This document shows positions 25,176-32,403 of a stretch of 43,575 nucleotides of DNA, in pieces. The notes beneath the pieces were generated by a model. It had not been told where the DNA came from. It did no database searches and saw nothing but the letters and a program-made list of their open reading frames with translations. Positions within the stretch are counted from its first letter, which is position 1, and each line of letters starts with the position of its first letter. Origin of the DNA: Ignavibacteria bacterium (GTDB taxonomy: Bacteria; Bacteroidota; Ignavibacteria; Ignavibacteriales; Ignavibacteriaceae); assembly GCA_030684555.1 (NCBI GenBank), contig JAUXVN010000095.1, forward strand, positions 1 through 43,575, written 5' to 3'. The position numbers were made by a program, and so were the translations under genes.

Positions 25176-27848
25176 TTAATTATTTTTTAACTGGTTATAA
25201 ATTGTTTTAATCAAGAATTTTCTATCAATAGGTTTAGAGAGATAATCATTAAAACCGGCTTCAGTAATTTTGTCTTTATCTGATTTTAAAGCAAAAGCAG
25301 TCTGTGCAATAAACGGAATGTTTCTATAATGATTCCAGCGTCTTAAAATTTCTGCTCTTAGTTTTAAGCCGTCCCAGTTACCGGGAAGCCCGATATCCAT
25401 AAGTATCAATTGAAAATGATTATTTTCCTCTTCCTTTTCCTGAATCTTCCTTAGAGCATCCTCACCATTTTCAGCCATTGTTAAACGTGAGATCTTGGTC
25501 AAAGTTATCTCAAGCATTTTACGGCTGCTTTCGTCATCTTCAATAACTAAAATTTTTGGTTGCCGATGGCTCAAAAACATAAGCTCGGAGGAGCTGGCAA
25601 AGAAAATAGTATCTTGAACAGTAATTTCACTTTTGGCAATTTCGGCGGCAGGCAAAGTGATAACCGTTTTAGTTCCGTCTGAAGCTGAGGAAGTAATTTC
25701 AAACTCCCCATTCATAAAGCTGATTAGCCTTTTAGAAATTGCTAAACGAAAAAGAGTTGGCTCCGGAGCATCATCAAGAGAAAAACTTTTTTCAGTATCG
25801 CCAGCAATAACCGCTTCAAGTTTTTCATTGGTTAATATTTCTCCTGAATCTTTAATCACAATTTGCACTTTTGGTTTGCCTTTTACATGCATTGCCTGAA
25901 TTGTGATTGTGTTATTTTCAGAGCGCTCAATTGCATTCCCGACAAGATTATTTAACGCTTCGAACAGTCGGTTCTCGTCAGCATAAATTGGACTTTTAAT
26001 AATGCCGGAAGAAATAATTTTCACTTTCTTTTTATGAGCGGTAAGATTTAACAGGCTGACCACTTCATCAATTAATGGGACAAGATGGATTTCTTTTACC
26101 TGTAGAATATTTGAAGTCGTATCAATTTTTTTTGAATCAAACTCTTGATCTAATAAATTTAACAACCGTTTTCCACCACTATAAATTTTATCTGCATATA
26201 TATAATTGGTTCGCTCTTTCTGGTCCTTTAATTCTTCGCGTAAAATATCGGCAAAGCCAAGAATTCCGTTTAGAGATGTCCGGATATCATGATTCATATA
26301 AGCAGCAAGAGCTGTTCTTTTAGATGATTCGTTCTGTACAATATCATTCTCAGAGTTGTTTTCATTCTTATTAAGAGACCAATTTCCGGTCTGCAACTCC
26401 TTTACAACTGCTAATATTGAAGGGATTCCTTTATATGCAAAAACATCAAATGTAACCTCTGCATAAATTATATTAATCTGGTTGCGGTGCATGAAGCGTA
26501 TTTCAAACAACCCGGGGACAAAACTTTCTATCTCATCATTTTTACTGAAATAATTTCGAATAAACAGTTCATCTTCTTCATGCAGAAATTCAATAAAAGG
26601 TTTTTCCTTAACAAGATTTTCATCGTACCCGGTCATTCTTGAGAAAGCGTTATTTGAATATTTAATAAAACCATCTTGCAAAATTGCTATGCCGTCACTC
26701 AAGTTTAAGAAAATTGGTAAAGAACGTTCATCAAAGTGAACTAACGATATTTCCTTTTTTATAAAACGATGGACAGCGGTTACACCAACGGGAATTCCTT
26801 TAGAGTTTTTTAAGAGTGAAAAAGAAAAATTAATCGGTTCAATTTTACCGTTTGAGGAAACGGCAACCAATTCGCCAACCCATTTTCCCGTCTTTTGAAG
26901 TTCATTTTTTACATCGTCTAAAGTAGTTTCCAAAGAGAGTATTTTAAATATTTGATTTAACGGTTTTCCTTTGCAGCTTCTTAGTTTTATGCCGGCGGCA
27001 ATTTCAGCTTCAGCATTTAAATATGTTATTCTAAAAGAAAGGTCTATCGCAATTACAGGTGTGTCAACAAAATCGGCTATTACGGCTTTTTGTATCAGGT
27101 TGGTTTCAACGAGTTTACGTTCTGTTATATCGCGCAAAATTACCGCTGTTTTTGTATCATCTAAATAAACAAATCTGAACTCCACAATTTTTTGAGAATT
27201 TTCAAATTGGAATGAGAGTTCAATCTGCTCTGTTCGTTTCTCCTTTATTGCATTATTTCTCAATGATTCAAATTTTGAGGCGAGCTGTAACGGAAAAACT
27301 TCCTCCGGTTTCTTCGTCAACAATTCATTTGGTTTGATGGGCAATAGATTTTCAACACCGGAAAAGTAGTCAATAAAAGTGCCGGTACTGTCTTGAATAA
27401 GAATTAAATCGGGAAATGAATTTAGAGTAGCGCTTAATCTTTTAAATAAGGAAGATTCTTTTCTCATTGATTGGACAAGAAAATCCGGTTCCTCTTTCTG
27501 AGATTTTTCAGATGTTCCCTGTATTAAGGAGGTAAGTTTTTTTAATCCCGAAAAAAGAAATGTCTCCTCGTTCTTAAAAAACTGTTTTTCATCTTCTTCG
27601 TCATTATAAAAAAGAATGGGAAGGGTTGGATAACTTTTTTTAACCAGCGCCAAACTAGTTAAAAAATCATAACCTGTTAATTTGAAATTTATAAGGATTA
27701 AATCAGGCGTTAAGCTTTCAATGCTCAGAATAATTTCATCTTGATCTCCAATACTAAACAGTTCGACATCGCTGATTTGCTTGGCTAATTCTTTTCTAAG
27801 CGCATCAAGAAAAGTTCGGTTCTCGTTTATTATTAAAATTCTTTTCAT
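25176..27848 (-). CDS. Hybrid sensor kinase with pseudo-receiver, PAS domains and C-terminal receiver
   Basis: An 890-residue cytoplasmic protein without membrane helices. Domains in order: a receiver-like domain (1-110); three PAS-like domains (about 140-245, 255-365, 375-485); HisKA with phosphoacceptor His520 (MNHDIRTSLNGILGFADIL); an HATPase-like domain (about 585-735); and a C-terminal receiver (765-890). The last receiver looks active: acidic pair Asp771/Asp772, phosphoacceptor Asp818, Thr850 and Lys872. The first receiver does not: INEN replaces the acidic pair and Asn54 (LILINFKLTG) replaces the Asp. The ATPase has an N-box (Asn634, Asn638), but its G1 segment is DSGEIL without G-x-G, and G2 is not recognisable. 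It is the first gene of an operon with the metallophosphatase and msrA. Confidence 0.85.
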   Translation of the reverse strand: MKRILIINENRTFLDALRKELAKQISDVELFSIGDQDEIILSIESLTPDLILINFKLTGYDFLTSLALVKKSYPTLPILFYNDEEDEKQFFKNEETFLFSGLKKLTSLIQGTSEKSQKEEPDFLVQSMRKESSLFKRLSATLNSFPDLILIQDSTGTFIDYFSGVENLLPIKPNELLTKKPEEVFPLQLASKFESLRNNAIKEKRTEQIELSFQFENSQKIVEFRFVYLDDTKTAVILRDITERKLVETNLIQKAVIADFVDTPVIAIDLSFRITYLNAEAEIAAGIKLRSCKGKPLNQIFKILSLETTLDDVKNELQKTGKWVGELVAVSSNGKIEPINFSFSLLKNSKGIPVGVTAVHRFIKKEISLVHFDERSLPIFLNLSDGIAILQDGFIKYSNNAFSRMTGYDENLVKEKPFIEFLHEEDELFIRNYFSKNDEIESFVPGLFEIRFMHRNQINIIYAEVTFDVFAYKGIPSILAVVKELQTGNWSLNKNENNSENDIVQNESSKRTALAAYMNHDIRTSLNGILGFADILREELKDQKERTNYIYADKIYSGGKRLLNLLDQEFDSKKIDTTSNILQVKEIHLVPLIDEVVSLLNLTAHKKKVKIISSGIIKSPIYADENRLFEALNNLVGNAIERSENNTITIQAMHVKGKPKVQIVIKDSGEILTNEKLEAVIAGDTEKSFSLDDAPEPTLFRLAISKRLISFMNGEFEITSSASDGTKTVITLPAAEIAKSEITVQDTIFFASSSELMFLSHRQPKILVIEDDESSRKMLEITLTKISRLTMAENGEDALRKIQEKEEENNHFQLILMDIGLPGNWDGLKLRAEILRRWNHYRNIPFIAQTAFALKSDKDKITEAGFNDYLSKPIDRKFLIKTIYNQLKNN

Positions 27849-28194
27849 TCGTAAACTTTTAAAGCACTGATTTATGAAACCGTTCGATGGTAAAACATTT
27901 CTTTGTTCAGATATTGGTTATAATAGTTGACTGTAATAATAGTTATTTTTAAAATTAAAAGAAAAACTTAATCAGTATAAAAAAAATAGTGAAAATTGCT
28001 TAATTGAAGATTTTTTCCCTTCGTTTGTTTGTCACTCAATGGAGGTATAGAAACGTTATCTCTTCGCAAAGAAATTCAAAGTTCCAATCTTAATTTTTGT
28101 CCTTCAACATTCAATAAAACCTCACAAATAATTATCGTATATTTGCGAATAAATTTTAATAATATTCAGCAACTATATATTTTATTCTGATTCG
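27849..28194. other. Divergent intergenic region, 346 bp
   Basis: This AT-rich gap separates the leftward hybrid kinase from queE. It contains the queE promoter candidate (28116-28145). No coding frame, RNA gene or preQ1-riboswitch-like pseudoknot was seen. Confidence 0.5.
28116..28145 (+). promoter_or_regulatory. Bacteroidota-type promoter of queE-queD-truA
   Basis: TTTG (28116-28119), an 18-bp spacer and TATATTTG (28138-28145), which fits TAnnTTTG exactly. It ends 49 bp before the queE ATG. Confidence 0.5.
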
Positions 28195-28833
28195 ATGTTA
28201 AAGGTAAATGAAATCTACTATTCTGTTCAGGGGGAAAGTTCAAAAGCCGGGCTTCCTTGTATTTTTATCCGATTAACCTATTGTAACCTGCGCTGCACAT
28301 ACTGCGATACTGAATATGCTTTTTATGAAGGAAAAGATTATTCAATTGAAGAAATAATTTCAGAGATAAAAAAGTATAATTGCAATCTTGTAGAAGTTAC
28401 CGGTGGTGAGCCTCTTGTTCAAACTGAATCTGTTCAACTTATGAAACAGCTGTGTGATGATGGTTACGAAGTAATGATTGAAACCGGAGGAAGTTTGCCG
28501 ATTGAACAGATCGATAAACGTGTTTCTGTAATTATGGATTTAAAGTGCCCCTCAAGCAAAATGATGAAGAAAAACCGTTACGAAAATATCAAACATTTAA
28601 AAACTATTGATGAAGTGAAATTTGTAATTGGTTCGCAGGAAGATTATGAATGGAGTAAAAATATTATTAAGGAATATGAACTGAATAAAAAATGTCAACT
28701 TCTTTTCTCGGTTGTTTTTAATTCGTTAGAACCGGTTACGCTTGTTAACTGGATTTTAGAAGATGATTTACCGGTTCGGTTTCAATTACAAATGCACAAA
28801 ATAATTTGGGATCCAACAAAAAAAGGTGTTTAA
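28195..28833 (+). CDS. queE: 7-carboxy-7-deazaguanine synthase (radical SAM)
   Basis: QueE converts 6-carboxy-tetrahydropterin to 7-carboxy-7-deazaguanine in the preQ0/queuosine pathway. The 212-residue protein starts VNEIYYSVQGES (4-15) and has the radical SAM cluster CNLRCTYC with Cys30, Cys34 and Cys37, the family spacing. LVEVTGGEPLVQ near 76-87 is the glycine-rich SAM-binding segment. VIMDLKCPSS near 112-121 is a further conserved block. Length matches the shorter QueE form. No clear ribosome site precedes the ATG, which is common in this group. Its stop overlaps the queD start by one base (TAATG), so the two steps are coupled. Confidence 0.95.
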   Translation: MLKVNEIYYSVQGESSKAGLPCIFIRLTYCNLRCTYCDTEYAFYEGKDYSIEEIISEIKKYNCNLVEVTGGEPLVQTESVQLMKQLCDDGYEVMIETGGSLPIEQIDKRVSVIMDLKCPSSKMMKKNRYENIKHLKTIDEVKFVIGSQEDYEWSKNIIKEYELNKKCQLLFSVVFNSLEPVTLVNWILEDDLPVRFQLQMHKIIWDPTKKGV

Positions 28834-29249
28834 TGAAAATAGCTAAAGAATTCCGCTGGGAAATGGGGCACAGACTTCCATTCCACAAAGGGAAATGCGT
28901 AAACTTACATGGTCACTCATACAAAATGCTTGTTGAAGTTGAGGGTGATTTAGATGAAAACGGAATGGTGATTGATTATTATGATCTTAAGGCGATTATA
29001 AATCCGGTGGTCGAAGATTTAGACCATGCTTATCTCGTTTGGAAAGGCGATACCGAGCTTATTTCAATGCTTGATCAACTTAAATCAAAAAAAGTTGTAA
29101 TTGATACTCATTCAACTGCAGAAAATATGTGTCTCTATTTTCTTGATAAAATAAGAGGAGCAAAACTTCCCGAAAATGTAAAAAGTATTAAAGTACGTAT
29201 TTATGAAACGATAGACGATTATGCAGAAGAAACAATCATTCTCAAATAG
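28833..29249 (+). CDS. queD: 6-carboxy-5,6,7,8-tetrahydropterin synthase
   Basis: QueD makes 6-carboxy-tetrahydropterin from dihydroneopterin triphosphate, the step before QueE. The 138-residue protein has FRWEMGHRLP (7-16) with zinc ligand His13, and KCVNLHGHSY (21-30) with catalytic Cys22 and zinc ligands His26 and His28. MVIDYYDLK and DLDHAYL (with His65) follow, then THSTAENM and VRIYET near the end, with the substrate-binding glutamate. The ATG at 28833 is preferred to one 27 bp upstream because AAAAGGTG (28821-28828) lies just before it. It overlaps truA by 29 bp. Confidence 0.95.
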   Translation: MKIAKEFRWEMGHRLPFHKGKCVNLHGHSYKMLVEVEGDLDENGMVIDYYDLKAIINPVVEDLDHAYLVWKGDTELISMLDQLKSKKVVIDTHSTAENMCLYFLDKIRGAKLPENVKSIKVRIYETIDDYAEETIILK

Positions 29250-30171
29250 TAAACCGAAGAAGCATTTTAATTCCAATTTTAAAGGAAAAAAAAGTGCCCC
29301 TTCTGAATTAACAAAAAAGATTATTAAAGCATACGATCGTCACGAAAAATTTTCCGGACAAACGAGAGTAAGCTCTAACCGTTATAAATTATATATAGAG
29401 TATGATGGAACAAGATTTAGCGGATGGCAGCAGCAGCAAAACAGTAAAACCGTTCAAGGGGCTTTAATTAAGGCGGCAACCGAAGTGTTTAAGGATGAAA
29501 AGATTGAAATTTATGGTTCGGGAAGAACTGATGCGGGGGTTCATGCAATTTGTCAGGTTGCCCACCTTGCTGTAAACACTATGCTTGCCCCGGAAATAAT
29601 TCGTTTGAAACTGAATGACCTTCTTCCGCACGATATTAACATTTTGGAAGTTGAGAAAGCTTCACCACAATTTCATGCAAGGCATGATGCTGTTGGAAGA
29701 AGTTATGTTTATGTAATTTCAAAAAGAAGAACGGCTTTCGGTAAGCAGTTTGTCTGGTGGATAAAAGACAGACTCAATATTGAAAAAATGAAAATGGCTG
29801 CAAAACTTTTCGAAGGTAAACAAGATTATATTTCATTTGCCGATAAAGATATGGAAGAAAAATCAACTCTTGTAGTAATTGATGAAGTTGATGTATCAGA
29901 AAAAGATGATTTGATATTAATTCGGATAAGAGGCTCACACTTTTTATGGAAAATGGTTCGAAGAATGGTTGGAGTTTTGGTTGAAATCGGAAGAGAAAAA
30001 TTAAGCGATAAAGATTTATTATTCTTTTTAACCAACTATACAAACGAGCCGGCTGTTTTTACGGCACCGCCGTCCGGTTTATATTTAGAACAAGTCTGGT
30101 ATAAAGAAGAAAACTATTTAAAGGAAATTCAATTACCGATAAATATTGTTAATCGGTTTAAGAGAAGATAA
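29221..30171 (+). CDS. truA: tRNA pseudouridine(38-40) synthase with basic N-terminal extension
   Basis: TruA isomerises uridines 38-40 in the anticodon stem of tRNAs. KLYIEYDGTRFSGWQQQ (56-72) starts the core. The catalytic Asp104 is in GSGRTDAGVHA (99-109), and LNDLLPHDINI, ARHDAVGRSYVYVI and GSHFLWKMVRRMVGVLVEIG are the standard blocks. The first 54 residues are an extra, strongly basic tail (rich in Lys, Asn, Ser) absent from typical TruA. It overlaps the end of queD; no ATG lies between it and the core, so the extension appears genuine. All three genes of this operon serve tRNA modification. Convergent with lpxD, 6 bp apart. Confidence 0.93.
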   Translation: MQKKQSFSNSKPKKHFNSNFKGKKSAPSELTKKIIKAYDRHEKFSGQTRVSSNRYKLYIEYDGTRFSGWQQQQNSKTVQGALIKAATEVFKDEKIEIYGSGRTDAGVHAICQVAHLAVNTMLAPEIIRLKLNDLLPHDINILEVEKASPQFHARHDAVGRSYVYVISKRRTAFGKQFVWWIKDRLNIEKMKMAAKLFEGKQDYISFADKDMEEKSTLVVIDEVDVSEKDDLILIRIRGSHFLWKMVRRMVGVLVEIGREKLSDKDLLFFLTNYTNEPAVFTAPPSGLYLEQVWYKEENYLKEIQLPINIVNRFKRR

Positions 30172-30177
30172 GAAAGA

Positions 30178-31221
30178 TTATTTCTTCTCCGACTTCTCTT
30201 CCAACTCTTTAATTCGCTTTTCAAAATCTTTTATTTGTTTAGCGTAGTTATCGAGATTGCGGACATGCCCTTCAATTCTAAGTGCTTCGCGATGTTCTTT
30301 AGCGGGATAACCGAAATACATTCCCGGTTTAGTTATTGTTTTTGATACTCCGCTTTGTGCGCCTACAATTGTTTTATCAATAATTTCAATATGTCCCGAA
30401 ATTCCCACTTGTCCGGCAAGAATACAATTCTTTCCGATATGTGTGCTTCCGGCAATTCCAACCTGTCCCGATAAAACTGTATTTTCGCCTATAACTACGT
30501 TGTGTGCAATTTGCACAAGGTTGTCTATCTTCACTCCTTTTTTAATAACTGTCGAGCCTATGGCAGCGCGGTCAATAGAAACATTTGAACCAAGCTCAAC
30601 GTCATCTTCTATTACTACATTTCCGATTTGAGGAATTTTAGTGTATTCCCCTTTTTCATTAGGTGAAAAACCAAAACCGTCAGAACCGATTACTGTGCCG
30701 GAATGAATGATTACACGATTACCAATTTTACAGTTTTCGCGTACACTAACATTAGGATAGATTAAGGAATCACTTCCCACTTCAACATTCTCCATTAACA
30801 CAGTATTGTGAAATATTTTTGTGTTATCGCCAATGATACATCCCGCAGAAAGCACAACGTTTTTACCGATTGCACAATTCTTTCCAAGTTTTACTGATGG
30901 GTCGATGAAAGCACTATTATCAATACCGAAAAGAAGATGTTCATAAGTGAAATATTTTAAAATAACAGATAATAAAGCTTTATTCGGATCTTTCACTTCA
31001 AGATAAACAATGTCGTCGCGGGTTTTATTGAAGCCTGGTTTTACAAATATTGCCGAAGCTTTTGTTGCCGGAAAATATTTTTCATAATTGGAGAGATACA
31101 AAAAAGTGATATCACCTTCTTTAGCCTCATCAATTTTTGCAATATTATATATCTCAACCGAAACATCTCCAAAAATTACCGCACCGGTTAAATCGGCAAT
31201 GTCTTGAATTTTAATATTCAT
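30178..31221 (-). CDS. lpxD: UDP-3-O-(3-hydroxyacyl)glucosamine N-acyltransferase
   Basis: LpxD adds the second hydroxyacyl chain in lipid A synthesis, using acyl-ACP, at the cytoplasmic membrane. The 347-residue protein has the uridine-binding N-terminal domain (about 1-100, with KEGDITFL and NYEKY). A left-handed beta helix of hexapeptide repeats follows (about 105-305), and a C-terminal charged helix ([21 protein letters not shown]). The catalytic base is His240 in VQIAHNV, matching His239 of the E. coli enzyme, and [15 protein letters not shown] (171-185) is diagnostic. The start overlaps the stop of the ompH gene by one base. Last gene of the uppS-bamA-ompH-ompH-lpxD operon. Confidence 0.96.
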   Translation of the reverse strand: MNIKIQDIADLTGAVIFGDVSVEIYNIAKIDEAKEGDITFLYLSNYEKYFPATKASAIFVKPGFNKTRDDIVYLEVKDPNKALLSVILKYFTYEHLLFGIDNSAFIDPSVKLGKNCAIGKNVVLSAGCIIGDNTKIFHNTVLMENVEVGSDSLIYPNVSVRENCKIGNRVIIHSGTVIGSDGFGFSPNEKGEYTKIPQIGNVVIEDDVELGSNVSIDRAAIGSTVIKKGVKIDNLVQIAHNVVIGENTVLSGQVGIAGSTHIGKNCILAGQVGISGHIEIIDKTIVGAQSGVSKTITKPGMYFGYPAKEHREALRIEGHVRNLDNYAKQIKDFEKRIKELEEKSEKK

Positions 31222-31736
31222 TATCGTTGTTTAAGTTTTTCTAAAACTAAGGCTGTTATATCATATTTGTCTTTTGCATAAAGAAGAAGAACTCCGCCGC
31301 TTCTGTCAAGCACAAAATCAAGGTCTTCACTTATCGCAACCTCTTTAATAACAGTAAATACTTTGTTTTGAACAGGCTTCATAAGTTCATCCTGTTTCTG
31401 AAAAAGTTCGCCGTTTGTTCCGAATTTTTTTTCGCGGAAGTCACCGATTCCCTGCTCAAGTTTTATTAATTCACTTTCAAGTTCCGCACGGTTTTGATCG
31501 GACATAATTAATTTTCTTTTTTCATAATCATCATACTTTGATTTCCATTCATTCTCCATTCTTTTCAAGTCGGATTGCCATTCTTGAATGAAAGCATCGA
31601 GCTGCTGTCTTGCGTCTTGTGCTTCAGAAAGCTGCTCCATTATTGCATCAGAATCAACATAACCAATTTTGGATTGTGCAAAAGATAATGAAGAAAAAAG
31701 GACGGTTATAAGGATAAAATATTTCAACGGTTTCAT
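31221..31736 (-). CDS. OmpH/Skp-family periplasmic chaperone
   Basis: A Skp-like chaperone that holds unfolded outer-membrane proteins in the periplasm. The 171-residue protein has a signal peptide (about 1-20, ending SFAQS), then [18 protein letters not shown], the standard OmpH start. A long charged coiled coil (about 40-120) forms the tentacle helices. It closes with [25 protein letters not shown], the conserved C-terminal body strand. GAGG sits 6 bases before the ATG. It is paralogous to the gene at 31839; the gap between them holds a perfect 11-bp hairpin. Its stop is fused to the lpxD start. Confidence 0.92.
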   Translation of the reverse strand: MKPLKYFILITVLFSSLSFAQSKIGYVDSDAIMEQLSEAQDARQQLDAFIQEWQSDLKRMENEWKSKYDDYEKRKLIMSDQNRAELESELIKLEQGIGDFREKKFGTNGELFQKQDELMKPVQNKVFTVIKEVAISEDLDFVLDRSGGVLLLYAKDKYDITALVLEKLKQR

Positions 31737-31784
31737 ATAAACCTCAACTATACTAAATTATATTATAAATGTTTACAAATGAAA

Positions 31785-31818
31785 AATCACCTTGCAGTAA
31801 AATAGCGGCAAGGTGATT
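31785..31818 (-). terminator. Intrinsic terminator or attenuator between the ompH paralogues
   Basis: On the minus strand AATCACCTTGC pairs perfectly with GCAAGGTGATT (11 bp, 12-base loop), followed by TTTTTC. It lies 20 bp after the upstream ompH stop and 48 bp before the next ompH start, inside an otherwise continuous gene cluster. Confidence 0.75.
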
Positions 31819-31838
31819 AATCAGAAAGTCAAAAAAAA

Positions 31839-32366
31839 TTATTTACCGCGTTTAAGTTTGTCAAGAACTTTAAAGGTAATATCGTATGAAGCATCTGCAT
31901 AAAGTAATAAAATATCACCGCTTTTATCAAATACAAAAGACATTCCTTCGTCTTTAGCAACCGATTCGATAGCAGCAAAGATTTTTTCCTTAACCGGTTT
32001 TAAGAGTTGTTCTTGTTTAGAGTAAATTTCGCCGGTTCCTTGAGCAAATTTAGAACGTCTGAATTCTTCAATTGATTGCTGCTGTAAAACTAATTTCTGT
32101 TCGATTTCTTTTCTTTTAGGTTCCGGCATATTTGCGGCTTGCTTTTGATAATCGCCGTAAGCTTGTTGTAGAGCCTGCCCCATACTATCAACCTGAGCAT
32201 TCCATTTTCCAATTAATGCATCCAATTCACCTTGAGCTTTAATAGCTTCCGGTACTTGTTTAAGAATAACTTCTGAATCTACATAACCTGTTTTTTGAGT
32301 TGATTGAGCAAAAACTAATGAACCGCCCAACAGCATAAAAGCGAGTATTACTGAAATTTTTTTCAC
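31839..32366 (-). CDS. OmpH/Skp-family periplasmic chaperone (second copy)
   Basis: A 175-residue paralogue of the neighbouring chaperone. The signal peptide ends SLVFAQS and is followed by TGYVDSEVILKQVPEA, then a long helical region rich in Gln/Glu/Lys (about 40-125). The C-terminal strand IESVAKDEGMSFVFDKSGDILLLYA is as in the other copy. Tandem ompH genes next to bamA are common in the FCB group. The start is a GTG at 32364-32366 with AAGGA 7 bases upstream. It follows bamA by 37 bp. The terminator-like hairpin after it means it may be expressed at a higher level than the second ompH and lpxD. Confidence 0.92.
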   Translation of the reverse strand: MKKISVILAFMLLGGSLVFAQSTQKTGYVDSEVILKQVPEAIKAQGELDALIGKWNAQVDSMGQALQQAYGDYQKQAANMPEPKRKEIEQKLVLQQQSIEEFRRSKFAQGTGEIYSKQEQLLKPVKEKIFAAIESVAKDEGMSFVFDKSGDILLLYADASYDITFKVLDKLKRGK

Positions 32367-32403
32367 TATTATTTCCTTACTAATTTATTAAATGAACTAT
32401 TAT

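Noticed and set aside
28020-28194. preQ1 riboswitch ahead of queE
   Set aside because: No G-rich stem plus A-rich tail pseudoknot could be built, and a plain promoter with a short leader explains the region.
30155-30200. Hairpin GAGAAGA / TCTTCTC between truA and lpxD
   Set aside because: Only 7 bp with a long loop, and it overlaps both coding ends; not strong enough to list as a terminator.
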